A stretch of DNA of 8,226 nucleotides from Candidatus Minthenecus merdequi (GTDB lineage: Bacteria; Bacteroidota; Bacteroidia; Bacteroidales; Paludibacteraceae). The first letter of the stretch is position 1. Each line of letters begins with the position of its first letter. The stretch spans positions 1-8,226 of the forward strand of contig JAGHVI010000201.1 in assembly GCA_018064385.1 (NCBI GenBank), written 5' to 3'. Positions 6,065 through 8,226 of this stretch are shown here, in pieces. Both the position numbers and the translations under genes were made by a program. A model generated the notes under the pieces. That model saw only the letters and a list, made by a program, of their open reading frames with translations. It was not told the DNA's origin and did not search any database.

Positions 6065-8226
6065 ATGAAAAAGACCTACATGCGTAAAGTAAGGTTATTG
6101 GTATGCAATCTAATCATACTGTTAACCAGTTCATTAGCCTATGCTCAGAACACATCATTACCTTATTTCAATGGTTTTGAAAATCCACAGGATACAGCTG
6201 GTTGGACGTTCAAAAAACGTGCAAAAACCACGGGCTTCGAGGTCGGAAGCGCCGTTCACTGCCTTGGATTCAAATCAATGTACATCTCTCCGGACGCTGG
6301 CGCAACTGCCACTTACACCACTACCGCCTCAGGTTACGTTTCAATAGCATACAAATCTTTCACTCTCCCTCAGGGCACATATACTCTTGCTTTCGATTTC
6401 CAATGCGGTGGTGACGGAACAAATCAGGATATGAAAGTGGCTTGGGTTCCAAGTTCCACATCACTTTCAGCAGCCTCGTTAGGCAACTCCTATCCCAACG
6501 CCATCTCGCTCAACCAATTCACCGATGCTACAAACACCAACACTTTCGGGCTCAGTGCCTGGCGGCACGTCACTGGAACAATAACCGTTCCTGCCGGCGG
6601 TGGAACATACAATCTCTGCTTCGCCTTTCGTTGCAACAGCCAGACGGTCTCTGCCCCTGGTGCCTGCATCGACAACATCCAAATCGACACCACCAAATCT
6701 CCAACGGATTGCACTCAGATACCTTACAACATACAGGTCGTCAAAGACCCTCAACACGGTGTAATCATCACCTGGAGCGGCAACGCCTCCGAATACGAAG
6801 TAATTGCCGCCTCTGCTTCCGACCCCTTGGATTATAGCTTCTGCCAACACACTGGCATCACAACAAACTCTGACACAATGCAATATGCTGAGTTGGGTGA
6901 AGGTCAATACTTCTTCTATGTCCGTGCAATATGCGACACCGACACCAGTATGTACGGCGAAATCAGCGGTCAACTGATATACGATGTATCAGCTCACTGC
7001 ATTGACTATATCACCTTTAATGCCCCTGGCACACAATGTACTTACGGATCATACTCTAATCCATACCAAAACAATGGGTACATTGACAACGGACCATCGC
7101 AGATGTCCTCTCGTCACACAATCCATACAGACCTCAACGAAACCGACCCTCGCACAAATGGAGCACTGCGCACTGTCCCTATTGGCGATGTAATGTCAGT
7201 CCGTTTAGGAAATTGGAACAATGGCTCCGAGGCTGAATCTGTTACATATACTTATAATGTACCAGCAGGCTCAAACCTGATACTGATGATGAAATACGCT
7301 GTCGTATTCGAAGAACCTGGTCACTCTCAGCCACCCGAGTTCAAACTCGAAATTATGAATGCCAACAACCAATTGCTTGATGCTGTCTGCACCAAAGCCA
7401 ACTTCCTCTGCGATGGTACATTGACACAAGGCTGGCACTCTTGCCAGGCAATCGGTTCGTACGGTTCGCCATCAACAATTTGGTACAAAGACTGGACAAC
7501 AATCGGTGTCAACCTTACTGCGTATGCAGGTCAGACCATCAAAGTTCGTCTCACAACATTCGACTGCAATGCCTCTGGTCATTTCGGATATGCTTACTAT
7601 ACTTTGGATTGCGCCCAGGCTGAGTTAACAGGTATGTCCTGCGGTGTTGGCGAATCAACCGAAATCAAAGCTCCTGACGGTTTCAACTACCAATGGATTA
7701 ACAACTGCACGGGTCAAACTGTTGCAACTACACAAGGTCTTCCTATCTCAGGAACAGATACTTGCTCGTACACTTGCATCTGCTCGTTCAAAGAACAGCC
7801 AAGCTGCCAGTTCACTCTGACCGCATACACAATCCCTCGTCTGCCAGAGTCTTCTTTCTCATACTCTTTATCGTACAGCGACTGCCAGACACACATAACC
7901 TTTGCTAACAATTCGCAAGTGTATGTACTGCAGAACGGACAGAAAACTTACCTCCCTAACGAGAGGATAACATCGCAGACTTGGAGCATTATGACAAGCC
8001 ACAAGAACCGCGGTTATTACAACAAAACATCTGCAAATAAGAACTTCCAAGTCATCGACATCCCTAAGGAAGGCGATACTGTTGCAATCACTCTCACTTC
8101 GTGGGCTAACGGTTGCGATGACGATACAACCATAATAATCAACGTCCCTGCCCTTGAGGAAAGCCGTGGTGTCACTAACCGCTATGTGTGCGAAGGTGTT
8201 CCTGTCACTTTCAATGGTCAGGAATA
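6065..8226 (+). CDS. Large secreted multidomain surface protein (choice-of-anchor J-, FN3-, PKD/Ig-like), 3' partial
   Basis: The reading frame from ATG 6065 stays open to the right edge (720 complete codons, no stop), so the C-terminus is missing. Residues 1-27 form a signal peptide: basic n-region MKKTYMRKVR, hydrophobic core LLVCNLIILL, cleavage expected after SLAYA before Gln28. A second in-frame ATG at 6080 would also leave a usable signal peptide. Residues 33-208 resemble a choice-of-anchor-J/MAM-like jelly roll (YFNGFENP...GW near the start, ACIDNIQID at the end). Residues 216-305 look FN3-like (VIITWSG...YEV, then QYFFYVRAIC). Residues 312-516 form a second beta domain with VMSVRLGNWNNG (376-387) and MKYAVVFEEPGHSQPPEFK (409-427), a pattern I associate with PKD-rich giant proteins of Bacteroidota. 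Residues 517-592 are Ig-like and Cys-rich (CSYTCIC, 567-573). Residues 594-696 are PKD-like, and a new module begins at YVCEGVPVTFNG. The mature part has 24 cysteines, suggesting disulfides outside the cell. Type IX secretion is likely, but the C-terminal signal is not in the window. Confidence 0.85.
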   Translation, partial: MKKTYMRKVRLLVCNLIILLTSSLAYAQNTSLPYFNGFENPQDTAGWTFKKRAKTTGFEVGSAVHCLGFKSMYISPDAGATATYTTTASGYVSIAYKSFTLPQGTYTLAFDFQCGGDGTNQDMKVAWVPSSTSLSAASLGNSYPNAISLNQFTDATNTNTFGLSAWRHVTGTITVPAGGGTYNLCFAFRCNSQTVSAPGACIDNIQIDTTKSPTDCTQIPYNIQVVKDPQHGVIITWSGNASEYEVIAASASDPLDYSFCQHTGITTNSDTMQYAELGEGQYFFYVRAICDTDTSMYGEISGQLIYDVSAHCIDYITFNAPGTQCTYGSYSNPYQNNGYIDNGPSQMSSRHTIHTDLNETDPRTNGALRTVPIGDVMSVRLGNWNNGSEAESVTYTYNVPAGSNLILMMKYAVVFEEPGHSQPPEFKLEIMNANNQLLDAVCTKANFLCDGTLTQGWHSCQAIGSYGSPSTIWYKDWTTIGVNLTAYAGQTIKVRLTTFDCNASGHFGYAYYTLDCAQAELTGMSCGVGESTEIKAPDGFNYQWINNCTGQTVATTQGLPISGTDTCSYTCICSFKEQPSCQFTLTAYTIPRLPESSFSYSLSYSDCQTHITFANNSQVYVLQNGQKTYLPNERITSQTWSIMTSHKNRGYYNKTSANKNFQVIDIPKEGDTVAITLTSWANGCDDDTTIIINVPALEESRGVTNRYVCEGVPVTFNGQE

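Noticed and set aside
6442..6973. Overlapping open frames on both strands (6442-6837 + and 6479-6973 -)
   Set aside because: Both are out of frame with the long open frame starting at 6065, which has a signal peptide and recognisable beta domains through this region.

Overview
The window looks like chromosomal DNA from an uncultured or gut/rumen-type member of the Bacteroidales (Bacteroidota). The reasons are two TAnnTTTG-type -7 promoter boxes with A-rich leaders and no convincing Shine-Dalgarno sequences, a DUF4836-like lipoprotein, an AmpG-like MFS protein of a type I associate with Bacteroidales, and a very large Cys-rich secreted protein of the choice-of-anchor/PKD kind that this phylum usually exports by the type IX system. 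No rRNA, tRNA, CRISPR array, insertion sequence or phage gene is visible.

Region 1 (103-3664, + strand) is a tight three-gene operon: a DUF4836-like lipoprotein, an ABC-type ATPase and an FtsX/MacB-like four-helix permease, separated by only 4 and 3 bases. The ATPase has a good Walker A, Q-loop and Walker B, but an altered signature motif (LSVGQ) and no histidine where the H-loop should be. The set looks like an envelope ABC machine of the FtsEX/MacB/LolCDE mechanical type with its own lipoprotein partner. Its job cannot be read from the sequence.

Region 2 (3591-5949, - strand) holds an AmpG-like MFS transporter and, upstream of it on the same strand, a GT4-type glycosyltransferase. The transporter's 3' end overlaps the permease's 3' end tail-to-tail by 74 bases, so the last residues of the permease are encoded antisense to the transporter.

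Region 3 (5950-8226) starts with a compact divergent promoter region and continues with a signal-peptide-bearing surface protein, open from 6065 to the right edge (720 residues seen, no stop). It contains a choice-of-anchor-J-like domain, an FN3-like domain, a second large beta domain with an RLGN...YAVVFEEPGH core, then Ig/PKD-like modules, and it clearly continues outside the window.

The most original points are the lipoprotein/ABC/FtsX cassette with its non-canonical ATPase, the overprinted permease C-terminus, the tyrosine-rich tail of the lipoprotein, and the divergent promoters whose -33 regions fall on the same bases.
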